Shown here in pieces: positions 1 to 7,960 of a DNA stretch of 64,000 nt. This DNA comes from Rhizobium sp. AQ_MP. Its GTDB lineage: Bacteria; Pseudomonadota; Alphaproteobacteria; Rhizobiales; Rhizobiaceae. Numbering within the stretch: position 1 is the stretch's first letter; each line of letters begins with the position of its first letter. The stretch spans positions 124,001-188,000 of the forward strand of contig NZ_JACJVI010000009.1 in the NCBI RefSeq assembly GCF_014237835.1, given 5' to 3'. The position numbers were made by a program, and so were the translations under genes. The notes beneath the pieces were generated by a model, which was given only the letters and a program-made list of their open reading frames with translations, searched no databases and had not been told where the DNA came from.

Positions 1-24
1 GGTGTGGGTGATCTTGAGACGCAT
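1..24 (-). CDS. transglutaminase-like family protein, N-terminal 8 codons only (cut by window edge)
   Basis: Only the first eight codons are inside the window, reading MRLKITHT on the minus strand. This start lies 12 bases after the stop of the alpha-E gene on the same strand. The peptide fits the usual opening of the transglutaminase-like proteins that follow ATP-grasp and alpha-E genes in proteobacteria. The identification leans mainly on that gene order; eight residues alone would not support it. Confidence 0.45.
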
Positions 25-36
25 GCTCGATCCTGC

Positions 37-984
37 TCAGCTATAGAACCGGTAACCCTCGGTGATCTCACTGCCCAACTTGTTGTTCTGGGCGATGAAA
101 TTATCGAGGAAGTCGTGCAGGCCCTGATCCATGATCTGATCGATCGAGGTGGATTTCAGGCTGGCGAGCACGGTGTCGGCCGTCTCGTGGGCGGCGAGAC
201 GCTGGCCATAATCCTTGCCGATATAGCCGAGGTTCGAGACAATCTTTTCGTAGCAGTAGGCAAGCGAGCGCGGCATCTGACCATTGAGGATCAGGAAGTC
301 GGCGATGTTCGCTGCCCTGTATTCCCCGTCGTAGACCCAACGATACGAGCGGTGTGCGGAGACCGAGCGCAGAATCGATTCCCACTGCATGTTGTCGAGC
401 GAGGAGCCGACATGGGTGATCGCCGGCAGGAGCACGTAGTATTTCACATCGAGAATACGGCTCGTATTGTCGGCGCGCTCGATGAAGGTGCCGATGCGGG
501 CGAAGTTGTAGATCTCGTTTCTCAGCATCGATCCGTGAAAGGCGCCGCGGATCAGGCCGGCCCGGCGCTTCACCGTGTCGATCACTTCGGGCAGGTCGGC
601 CGACTTTAGCTTGCGGGCGAGCATCTGCTTCAGCTCGATCCAGCATTCGTTGGTGGCTTCCCAGGTTTCGCGCGTCAGCGCCGTGCGCACCATGCGGGCA
701 TTGTTGCGGCCCGCATCAATGCAGGACATGACGCTCGAGGGATTGGCCGTATCGCGCAGTAGAAAGTCGATCGCGTCGGCGGCGGTCACCTTGTCCTGGC
801 GCTCGGCAAACAGGCTGCGGACATCAGCACTCTGCAGCACAGCGTCCCAGTCGTCGTCGGAGGCGCCGGTGCGGGTCAGCGACATTCTGAGGCCCGCATC
901 GACGAGGCGGGCGATGTTTTCGGCTCTCTCGATGTAGCGGAACATCCAAAAGAGGCCGTTGGCAGTTCTTCCGAGCATGACCAT
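37..984 (-). CDS. alpha-E domain-containing protein (DUF403)
   Basis: This 315-residue protein is almost entirely helical and matches the alpha-E family by its opening (MLGRTANGLFWMFRYIERAEN) and by several conserved R/E/N-rich helices such as IGTFIERADNTSRILD. Alpha-E proteins are found with circularly permuted ATP-grasp enzymes and transglutaminase-like proteins in predicted peptide-ligation or peptide-modification systems; no reaction has been firmly assigned. Its ATG lies one base after the TGA of the upstream ATP-grasp gene, and that stop region supplies a GGAGG ribosome site, so the two are translationally linked. The predicted location is cytoplasmic. Confidence 0.88.
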   Translation of the reverse strand: MVMLGRTANGLFWMFRYIERAENIARLVDAGLRMSLTRTGASDDDWDAVLQSADVRSLFAERQDKVTAADAIDFLLRDTANPSSVMSCIDAGRNNARMVRTALTRETWEATNECWIELKQMLARKLKSADLPEVIDTVKRRAGLIRGAFHGSMLRNEIYNFARIGTFIERADNTSRILDVKYYVLLPAITHVGSSLDNMQWESILRSVSAHRSYRWVYDGEYRAANIADFLILNGQMPRSLAYCYEKIVSNLGYIGKDYGQRLAAHETADTVLASLKSTSIDQIMDQGLHDFLDNFIAQNNKLGSEITEGYRFYS

Positions 985-985
985 G

Positions 986-2404
986 TCAGTCCTCCAGTAC
1001 CCAGGTGTCCTTGGTGCCGCCGCCCTGGCTGGAATTGACCACGAGGGAACCCTGTTTCAGGGCCACGCGGGTCAAGCCGCCGGGGATGATCTGCACCTTG
1101 TCGGAGACAAGGACATAGGGACGAAGGTCGACGTGGCGGGGTGCGATGCCCTTGTTGACGAGGATCGGAACCGTCGAGAGCGATAGTGTCGGCTGGGCGA
1201 TGTAGTTGGAGGGGCGTGCCTTCAACTTGTCGGCGAAATCGGCGCGCTCCTTCTTGGTCGCGGTGGGGCCGACCAGCATGCCGTAGCCGCCGGAGCCATG
1301 GACTTCCTTGACCACGAGTTCTTCGAGATGCTCGAGCACGTATTTCAGGCTGTCGGCCTCCGAACAGCGCCAGGTCGGCACGTTTTCGAGAAGCGCCTTG
1401 CGACCGGTGTAGAATTCCACGATCTCGGGCATGTAGCTGTAGATCGCCTTGTCGTCGGAAATGCCAGTACCCGGGGCGTTCGCAATGGTGATGTTGCCGG
1501 CGCGGTAGACATCCATGATGCCGGGCACGCCTAGGCAGCTGTCCGGGCGGAAGGTGAGCGGATCGAGGAAGTCGTCGTCGACGCGGCGGTAGAGCACGTC
1601 GATCGCCTCATAGCCGCGCGTGGTGCGCATCTTCACCTTACCGTCGATGACGCGCAGGTCCGAGCCCTCGACCAGTTCCACGCCCATCATGTCGGCAAGG
1701 AAGGAATGCTCGTAGTAGGCCGAGTTATAGATGCCCGGGGTCAAGACCGCGACGCGCGGCTTGCCCTTGCAGCCGGGAGGGGCCAGTGAGGCGAGCGACT
1801 GGCGCAGCAGATAGGGATAGTCCTCGACGCGCTGCACCTTGTTGAGCTGGAAGAGCTCGGGGAACATCTGCATCATGGTTTCCCGGTTCTCCAGCATGTA
1901 GGAGACGCCGGAGGGCGTGCGGGCATTGTCTTCCAGCACGTAGAACTGGTCTTCGCCCGTTCGCACGATGTCGGTGCCGACGATGTGGGTATAGACGCCG
2001 CCCGGCGGACGGAAGCCGATCATCTCGGGCAGGAAAGCGACGTTCTTCTCGATCAGCTCACGGGGAATGCGGCCGGCCTTGATGATTTCCTGCTTGTGGT
2101 AGATGTCGTCGAGGAAGGCATTGAGCGCGAGCACGCGCTGTTCGATGCCCTGGGCCAGCTTGCGCCATTCACGGCCGGAAATGATGCGCGGGATGATGTC
2201 GAAGGGTATGAGCTTTTCGGAGCTATCGGCATGGCCATAGACGGCGAAGGTAATGCCGGTTTTCCGGAAGATGTTTTCCGCGTCTCGCGACTTGGCCAGA
2301 AGCCTTGCCGGGTCCTGGCTCGAATACCAATCGAAATAGTTCTGGTAAGGTCCGCGCGGAGCATCCTCCGCAGTGATCATTTCATCAAATGCCAATGGCG
2401 CCAT
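986..2404 (-). CDS. circularly permuted ATP-grasp protein (DUF404/DUF407)
   Basis: The 472-residue product belongs to the circularly permuted ATP-grasp type 2 family. Visible hallmarks are the N-terminal block around residues 40-75 (KTGITFAVYG), the acidic VLEDNARTPSGVSYMLENR stretch and the glycine-rich VKEVHGSGGYGMLVGP loop typical of ATP binding. The family is predicted to join an amino group to a carboxylate using ATP, with an unknown peptide substrate. It is the first gene of a minus-strand set continuing into alpha-E and a transglutaminase-like gene. The start at 2404 gives the usual family length of about 470 residues. Confidence 0.9.
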   Translation of the reverse strand: MAPLAFDEMITAEDAPRGPYQNYFDWYSSQDPARLLAKSRDAENIFRKTGITFAVYGHADSSEKLIPFDIIPRIISGREWRKLAQGIEQRVLALNAFLDDIYHKQEIIKAGRIPRELIEKNVAFLPEMIGFRPPGGVYTHIVGTDIVRTGEDQFYVLEDNARTPSGVSYMLENRETMMQMFPELFQLNKVQRVEDYPYLLRQSLASLAPPGCKGKPRVAVLTPGIYNSAYYEHSFLADMMGVELVEGSDLRVIDGKVKMRTTRGYEAIDVLYRRVDDDFLDPLTFRPDSCLGVPGIMDVYRAGNITIANAPGTGISDDKAIYSYMPEIVEFYTGRKALLENVPTWRCSEADSLKYVLEHLEELVVKEVHGSGGYGMLVGPTATKKERADFADKLKARPSNYIAQPTLSLSTVPILVNKGIAPRHVDLRPYVLVSDKVQIIPGGLTRVALKQGSLVVNSSQGGGTKDTWVLED

Positions 2405-2780
2405 CCCCTTTTTTGGTCATTTGAATACAACCATTTGGCCAATGCAAGGATGTTCGCAGGCTCCCTTGGTAGAATTGCCGGCAGATCGACCTGACCGAAA
2501 ATGCAGCAATCGCGTAAAGTCTGGGCATATCGCTTCTTGTCTCTGCCGCCCTGCCAGGACAAGTCCCGCGTGAATTAGCAGATAGCCAGTTTCGAGATGC
2601 TGGTGGCGCTCAAAGTTGCCGAAAAATTGAGCATGTCGGTTTTCTGAAATTTTTCAGGGTCAGCCCAGTGAATGAAATTCACGGCTGGCTGCAGCAAAAC
2701 TGTTTTGACCGGTGACGGCGCGCGCAGTATCGAGGCGGCTTGCCGGCGACCCTGGTCCGGTCCTCGAAAGGCAGTTATTC
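2405..2780. other. 376-base divergent intergenic region
   Basis: This gap separates the ATP-grasp gene (minus strand) from the EamA transporter (plus strand) and must hold promoters for both. It is more AT-rich than the flanking genes. I see no RNA gene, no clear operator and no convincing small reading frame. Confidence 0.5.
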
Positions 2781-3665
2781 ATGACCCTGACCCGGCTTGC
2801 ACCCGTCCTTTTCGTTCTGCTCTGGTCGACCGGGTGGATCTCGGCGAAATATGCGACCTTCTTTGCCGATCCCCTGACCTTCCTCGTCGTGCGCTACGGG
2901 ACGGCAGTGGTCCTGTTTTACATCGTCTGTCGGCTCGGGGGCGTCTCCTGGCCGAAGGATCGCGCCGGCTGGATGCACGCTGTCGTTTCGGGCATGTTCC
3001 TGCACGGGCTCTATCTCGGCATGGTCTGGTGGGCGATCGGGCAGGGGGTGCCGGCTGCACTTTCGGGCATCATCGCCGGACTGCAGCCGCTGATGACGGG
3101 CGTTGCCGCCGCCTTTCTGATCAGCGAGCGCCTCAGTCGCAGCCAGCAGGTGGGGCTTGTCATCGGCTTTCTCGGTGTGGCGATTGCGGTTCTGCCCAAG
3201 GTGGTGGTGATCGACGCGTCGACCATTCCGGCCTATGCGGTGGCGGTCAATGTGCTCGCCATGGCCTGCGTGACCGCCGGGACGCTTTATCAGAAGCGAT
3301 TCGTCCGTGAGGGGGATCTGAGAGCGGTTGCGACACTGCAATATGTCGGCGCGTTGATGGTCACCATCCCGGCGGCGTTGGCGCTTGAAAACCTGCATGT
3401 CGACTGGAGCCTGGGCTTCTTTGCCACGCTCGCCTGGTCGGTCATCGGCATCTCGATGGGGGCGATTGCCCTCCTGCTTTATCTCATCCGGCGCGGGGAT
3501 GTCTCGAAGGCGGCATCGCTGATCTATCTCGTGCCGCCGCTGGCCGCGCTCGAAGCGGCGATCGCGTTTGGGGAGGAGCTGACGGTGCCGATGATGGTCG
3601 GTACCTGTGTGGTCATGGTCGGAGTCTATCTCACCAATCGCAAGACGGTCTCGGCGTCGGATTAA
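2781..3665 (+). CDS. EamA/DMT-superfamily transporter
   Basis: This 294-residue protein is very hydrophobic, with about ten predicted membrane helices in two EamA repeats, the arrangement of drug/metabolite transporter exporters such as RhtA or YdcZ-type proteins. The opening LFVLLWSTGWISAKYAT is the classical first-helix signature (F.LLW...F...K). An in-frame ATG exists at 2712, but the start at 2781 places the first helix at residue 7 as in relatives. The substrate cannot be told from sequence; amino acids or metabolites are usual. It stands alone, ending in a convergent arrangement with the helicase gene. Confidence 0.85.
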   Translation: MTLTRLAPVLFVLLWSTGWISAKYATFFADPLTFLVVRYGTAVVLFYIVCRLGGVSWPKDRAGWMHAVVSGMFLHGLYLGMVWWAIGQGVPAALSGIIAGLQPLMTGVAAAFLISERLSRSQQVGLVIGFLGVAIAVLPKVVVIDASTIPAYAVAVNVLAMACVTAGTLYQKRFVREGDLRAVATLQYVGALMVTIPAALALENLHVDWSLGFFATLAWSVIGISMGAIALLLYLIRRGDVSKAASLIYLVPPLAALEAAIAFGEELTVPMMVGTCVVMVGVYLTNRKTVSASD

Positions 3666-3684
3666 CGGGGGCATCTCCCCCAAA

Positions 3685-3714
3685 CGGAAAATGGCGCGGT
3701 GGGTGCCGCGCCAT
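3685..3714 (-). terminator. Rho-independent terminator for the RNA helicase gene
   Basis: A perfect 9-bp inverted repeat (ATGGCGCGG / CCGCGCCAT, 3691-3714) with a six-base loop is followed on the minus strand by a short T run. It lies between the convergent EamA and helicase stops. The T run is only on the minus side, so it probably serves the helicase. Confidence 0.6.
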
Positions 3715-3745
3715 CTCCTCACTTCGTCTGGCTTTGCGCCGCTGA

Positions 3746-5176
3746 TCAGGCCTCGCGGCGGCGACCGCCGGCAGTGCCGGAGCGTGCGGGCCGTGCCTGG
3801 CCATTTCCGCCACGGCTCTGGCCATTGCCATTGGCGGAGCGATTGCCGCCATTGCCGTTGGCGCTGCGGTTCTGACCGCCGCCATTGCCACCCTTGCGGT
3901 GACCCGGCTTGCCAGCCGGACGGCCGTCGGCCTTGGCGCCGCCTTCGGACTTGTCACGGCCCTGGCCGCCCTGGTGGTTGCGGTTGTTGCCGCCGCCGCC
4001 AGCACCGCCACGGCGCTGCGGACGGACAGGACGCTGCAGGTTTGCCGGCGGCTCGCCCGAGGCGACCGGGATCTCGATGCCCATCAGCTTTTCGATGTCG
4101 CGCAGCAGGCGCCCCTCGTCCGGACCGCAGAAGGCGATCGCGATGCCGTCACGGCCGGCACGCGCGGTGCGGCCGATGCGGTGGACATAGGCGTCCGGCA
4201 CTTCCGGCAGGTCATAGTTGAAGACGTGGCTGACGGCCGGGATGTCGATGCCGCGGGCGGCAACGTCGGTGGCGATCAGCGTCTTGATCTGGCCGTCACG
4301 GAAACCCTTCAAGGCGCGCTCGCGCTGGCCCTGGCTCTTGTTGCCGTGGATCGAGGCAACCGAATAGCCGGTGATGTCGAGATGCTTCATCAGCTTTTCG
4401 GCGCCGTGCTTGGTGCGCAGGAAGACGATGGAACGGCCGTCCGGATTGTCGTTGAGGATCTTCTTCAACAGTTCCGTCTTGGCATTCTGGCCAGCGAGGA
4501 AGTGTACGTGCTGTTCGACCTTGTCGGCTGCCTTGCCGGCAGGGGTCACTTCGACCTTGGCCGGGTTGGTCAGGAACTGGGCGGCGAGATCGGCGATGGT
4601 CTTCGGCATGGTGGCCGAGAACAGCAGGGTCTGGCGCTTCGGCGGGACCATTTTCGCAATCTTGCGCAGGTCGTGGATGAAGCCGAGGTCGAGCATCTGG
4701 TCCGCTTCGTCGAGAACGAGATGGGTGACCTGGCGCAGCGTCACGGCATTGCGCTCGATCAGGTCAAGAAGTCGGCCGGGGGTGGCAACAAGAATATCGG
4801 CGCCGGAGAGAAGCTGCATCTGCTGCTTGCCGATCGATGCGCCGCCCACGACCTGAATGATCTTCAGCGGGAGCTTCTGGTTGAAGGCGCGCAGGTTGTC
4901 GCCGATCTGGTTTACCAGTTCGCGCGTGGGGGCAAGGATCAGAACGCGGGTGGAGCGCGACTGCGGCCGGGCCTCGCTGGCCATCAGCGCTTCGATGATC
5001 GGCAGGCCGAAGGCGGCGGTCTTGCCGGTGCCGGTCTGGGCGAGACCGATCAGGTCGCGGCCTTCCATGACAAGCGGGATTGCCTGCGCCTGGATGGGGG
5101 TGGGAGTTTCAAAGCCGAGATGGCCGAGGGTCTTCACGATTTTCTTGGACAGTCCAAGGTCGTCGAAAGTGGTCAA
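3746..5176 (-). CDS. rhlE: DEAD-box ATP-dependent RNA helicase, RhlE-like
   Basis: The 476-residue protein carries the full DEAD-box set in order: Q motif near residue 28 (PTPIQAQAIP), motif I AQTGTGKT, Ia PTRELV, II DEADQMLD, III SATMP, and motif VI HRIGRTARAG. It unwinds RNA duplexes using ATP in the cytoplasm, with roles in ribosome assembly, RNA turnover and cold adaptation in related bacteria. The last about 95 residues are a low-complexity tail rich in G, N, R and Q, including repeated NRSANGNG-type units, typical of RNA-binding tails. About 300 bases upstream are gene-free and may be a long leader. RhlE rather than DeaD is suggested by the length and the lack of a DbpA-type domain. Confidence 0.92.
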   Translation of the reverse strand: MTTFDDLGLSKKIVKTLGHLGFETPTPIQAQAIPLVMEGRDLIGLAQTGTGKTAAFGLPIIEALMASEARPQSRSTRVLILAPTRELVNQIGDNLRAFNQKLPLKIIQVVGGASIGKQQMQLLSGADILVATPGRLLDLIERNAVTLRQVTHLVLDEADQMLDLGFIHDLRKIAKMVPPKRQTLLFSATMPKTIADLAAQFLTNPAKVEVTPAGKAADKVEQHVHFLAGQNAKTELLKKILNDNPDGRSIVFLRTKHGAEKLMKHLDITGYSVASIHGNKSQGQRERALKGFRDGQIKTLIATDVAARGIDIPAVSHVFNYDLPEVPDAYVHRIGRTARAGRDGIAIAFCGPDEGRLLRDIEKLMGIEIPVASGEPPANLQRPVRPQRRGGAGGGGNNRNHQGGQGRDKSEGGAKADGRPAGKPGHRKGGNGGGQNRSANGNGGNRSANGNGQSRGGNGQARPARSGTAGGRRREA

Positions 5177-5475
5177 AGCATTTGCCTTTCGGGGGCGCCA
5201 AAAACCATTCGACCGGGCCGCGTGTTTGCGAACCGGTTGGCATTGGCGTCAAGAACCCCGCGTGATTTGGGAACTTGTAAGTTGGAAAAACTTTCCAGCG
5301 CATCGGCGATGATGATCGCCGCATTCTCTTCGCGCCTTGCCTTCTTCGCGTCTCAGATGTCGCTGGGCTCGCTCACGCGGCGGCCGGAAGGTGAAAGCTG
5401 ACCTGCAAATGGGCCCATTCGCCCCGGAAGTCAAGGATTTGTTTTGCACTGCGGTAAACACCTTGGGCAGGTGTT

Positions 5476-5778
5476 TCAGTCGATGAGGGTCAAGACCACG
5501 GCGATCCGGTCCCCGGCGGTGATCTCGGCGTCCTTGCGCAGGCGCGCGTTCAGCGGCAGCAGAAAGGACTGTCGCTGCTTGTCGGGAAAGAGAGAGGTGC
5601 GTGCAGAGGACGTGTTCACGTCGACGATGACCGCGATCGACCCGAGCGCATTGGGCCGACCGAAAAATCGGGCCTCGGAGGCGGCATCATCGGGTAGAAA
5701 GACGGCGTGCCAGCCGCCGGCGCCGTCGAACCGGATCACCTCTGCCTCGAACCGGATGACCTGGCCCGTAGCACTCAT
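5476..5778 (-). CDS. DUF1905 domain-containing protein
   Basis: The 100-residue protein matches the small DUF1905 family: it opens with a beta-rich segment containing WHAVFLP and closes with the AGDRIAVVLTLID motif near the C terminus. The fold is a small beta barrel with unknown function. Its ATG overlaps the stop of the upstream AlkC gene by four bases (ATGA), so the two are translationally coupled and probably work in the same setting, perhaps alkylation stress. No function is established for the family. Confidence 0.8.
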   Translation of the reverse strand: MSATGQVIRFEAEVIRFDGAGGWHAVFLPDDAASEARFFGRPNALGSIAVIVDVNTSSARTSLFPDKQRQSFLLPLNARLRKDAEITAGDRIAVVLTLID

Positions 5779-6890
5779 GCAGTTGTGGTGTTCGGCATGT
5801 CGAGACGGAAGTCGGCGCTGCCGACGGACCGGCCATTGACAAGGATTTCCAACCTGTGGAGGCCCGAATGGTAGACACGCGTCGTGATGGGACGCAAAGC
5901 GTGGCGTTTCATGACTGTCAACGTTTCTCCCGGCTGCAGTACCACGCTCTTGCCTTTGAACACCTTTGGCGAAAGGGAGCCATCTTTTTTCTGGTGATGG
6001 ATCGCGTAGTCGAGGAGGACGGTTCGTCTTTCCCGGCTGTCGCTGCGCAGATGAACCCGGAAATCCAGTTCACCGGGGAAGACGATGTATTCTGTGTCGA
6101 ATTCCAGTGAGGCGGCGACATCATCGAGTGGTTCGAAGCCGAAATTCGCGAGTGCCTTGGCGTGGCCCTTCTTTACCAGCGTGCGTGAAGCGTGTTTCAG
6201 CAGCCAGAGCCGTTCTTTCGACGCACCCTGCCGATGCCGGTCGACGAAATCGGCGACGAGGTCCGGATGGTCCTTGGCGATGTCGTTCAGGCTGTTTGCC
6301 ACCGATCGGCGAACATAATCCTCCCCGTCGTCCAGCAGGGCCTCAAGGATGGGCAGGATGGGCGAGGGGTCCCGGACCAGGTCCGGCAGGCGCATGGCCC
6401 ATGGCAGACGGGGGCGGGTGCCTTCGCTCGCGAGCCGGCGGACATGGAAGTCCGGGTCAGCAACCCAAGCAGAGATTATGCTCAGGGCCTTGTCCTGCTC
6501 GTCCGCAACGAAAGGACGGATGCCGAATTCCGCGGTGAAGTGCGGCGTCAGGGACTTCAGGAGGTTTAGGGACACCTCCCGATGACCGCGTCCATGGGCG
6601 GCAATGTACTGGTTGAAGGAGAGGAGCGCCCAGCCGCTGAGGCCCGGATGCTCCGGTGTCGGCAGGCAGTCCTGCAGGATCGTGGCCGTCTTCGCGAAGT
6701 CCTCAGGCAGATGGCGGCGGAGTGCGTCGGCGATGCACTGGCCTCGCTGCATGAGTTCGAGCGCCTCGATCTCTGCAAGCACCTCGGCGAGGAACCGGTT
6801 GCGGTCGAAGGACGCCCAAGCCCGCGCCACGGCATTTGCCGTGTCGCGGGTCGTTTGAGGCCCGATCAGGTGTTTCAAAGGTTCGGCCAT
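5775..6890 (-). CDS. DNA alkylation repair protein, AlkC-type
   Basis: The 371-residue protein looks like the AlkC branch of the HEAT-like DNA glycosylases, which remove N3- and N7-alkylated purines from DNA. Its first about 240 residues are helical repeats, with the family phrase RRLASEGTRPRLPWA near the middle, and the last 100 residues are beta-rich and end in LHRLEILVNGRSVG, consistent with the Ig-like C-terminal domain described for some AlkC proteins. The start at 6890 (MAEPLKHLIG) was chosen because upstream residues look non-coding. It starts five bases after the upstream monooxygenase-like gene and overlaps the DUF1905 gene. Confidence 0.8.
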   Translation of the reverse strand: MAEPLKHLIGPQTTRDTANAVARAWASFDRNRFLAEVLAEIEALELMQRGQCIADALRRHLPEDFAKTATILQDCLPTPEHPGLSGWALLSFNQYIAAHGRGHREVSLNLLKSLTPHFTAEFGIRPFVADEQDKALSIISAWVADPDFHVRRLASEGTRPRLPWAMRLPDLVRDPSPILPILEALLDDGEDYVRRSVANSLNDIAKDHPDLVADFVDRHRQGASKERLWLLKHASRTLVKKGHAKALANFGFEPLDDVAASLEFDTEYIVFPGELDFRVHLRSDSRERRTVLLDYAIHHQKKDGSLSPKVFKGKSVVLQPGETLTVMKRHALRPITTRVYHSGLHRLEILVNGRSVGSADFRLDMPNTTTA

Positions 6891-6895
6891 TCGCC

Positions 6896-7195
6896 TTAAA
6901 TCACGTTGTCTATCTTGAAATGCTGCATCAGGGTAACACCCGTAATCGCTGCCATGTAAGGGGCAAAGGCCGGATCGGCCTGGACCCTGACGGCAGCCGC
7001 ATCGGCGCTTTCCCGGTCTGTCCACTCGACGAGATCAGCGATCATGTCGCGCTGATCCAGGGACGTGAGGGAACGCCAGGACACAAAACCGGGATAGGCC
7101 CTGACGGCTGCCATGGCGCTCCTGCGGGCTTCTTCCGCAGCGGGTTTGTTGGCAACGGTGCAAATGGCGATTTCGAGAACAGTGTCTGTGGTCAT
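6896..7195 (-). CDS. antibiotic biosynthesis monooxygenase-like (ABM/dimeric alpha-beta barrel) protein
   Basis: This 99-residue protein has the length and beta-alpha-beta-beta-alpha-beta pattern of the dimeric ferredoxin-like barrel family that includes ABM monooxygenases: a first strand (LEIAICTV), a helix of charged residues, PGFVSWRSL, then DLVEWTD and a final strand. The catalytic role is unknown; members range from quinol oxidation to heme handling. It is divergent from the WYL regulator, 83 bases away, and heads the short operon with alkC and DUF1905. The regulator may control it. Confidence 0.65.
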   Translation of the reverse strand: MTTDTVLEIAICTVANKPAAEEARRSAMAAVRAYPGFVSWRSLTSLDQRDMIADLVEWTDRESADAAAVRVQADPAFAPYMAAITGVTLMQHFKIDNVI

Positions 7196-7278
7196 TTAAG
7201 TCTCCGGCATTTGAGGACGACTTGACCTAACACGGCTCAACTGACAACCTTCTGGCCACAATCTTTTCGGAGCCACCA

Positions 7279-7956
7279 ATGCGTCCCGCCGATCGCCTGT
7301 TCCGGATCATTCAGCTGATGCGCTCAACGGGCCGGGCGATGACGGCGGCCGAGATCGCCGAAAAGATGGAGGTGGCACCCCGCACCATCTATCGCGACAT
7401 GGACCACCTGATTGCGTCCGGTGCGCCGATCGAAGGCGAGCGTGGCGTGGGCTACATGTTGCGCGAGGCCTTCGATGCGCCGCCGCTGACCTTCACCTTC
7501 GAGCAGCTGGAAGCACTGGCCTTCGGTCTCAGGGCGGTCGAGATGCTGGGCGATCCCAGACTCGGCCAGGCGGCGCGCGAGGCGAAGGAGAAGATGCTGG
7601 GAATGCTGCCGATGGAGCATGCCGAGCGGCTGATCTCAGCGCCGATCCATGCCTTCCGGTCGTCTGCCCAGCCCATGGTGCCGGATTGTCTCGGCGATGT
7701 CCGCTCGGCGCTGTCGGCCAAACGCAAGGTCTGGATTGCCTATCATTCGCTTCCGGGCGAGCGCAGCCAGCGGGTCGTCTGGCCGCTGGGCTTGGCTGCC
7801 TTCGGGGCCATCTGGGTGATGACCGCCTGGTGCGAGATGCGCCAGGGTTTTCGCGATTTCCGCCTCGATCGTGTTGAAGACTGGAAAGTCATGACCGATC
7901 GCTTTGAGCCGGCGGCCCACCAGACCTATCAGGCCTATCTCAAGCAGCTGTCGTGA
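7279..7956 (+). CDS. YafY-type transcriptional regulator (HTH + WYL domain)
   Basis: The 225-residue protein has an N-terminal winged helix (residues 1-60, with TAAEIAEKMEVAPRTIYRD as the DNA-reading part) and a C-terminal WYL domain (about 135-210, WIAYHSLPGERSQRVVWPLG). WYL regulators sense small ligands or nucleic acid stress and control nearby genes. It is transcribed divergently from the ABM-alkC-DUF1905 genes, which are its natural candidate targets. It ends five bases from the stop of the convergent mttB-like gene. Confidence 0.9.
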   Translation: MRPADRLFRIIQLMRSTGRAMTAAEIAEKMEVAPRTIYRDMDHLIASGAPIEGERGVGYMLREAFDAPPLTFTFEQLEALAFGLRAVEMLGDPRLGQAAREAKEKMLGMLPMEHAERLISAPIHAFRSSAQPMVPDCLGDVRSALSAKRKVWIAYHSLPGERSQRVVWPLGLAAFGAIWVMTAWCEMRQGFRDFRLDRVEDWKVMTDRFEPAAHQTYQAYLKQLS

Positions 7957-7960
7957 CGGA

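Noticed and set aside
5177..5475. A regulatory RNA or leader before the RNA helicase
   Set aside because: A long gap is seen but no conserved structure or small frame could be supported by eye.
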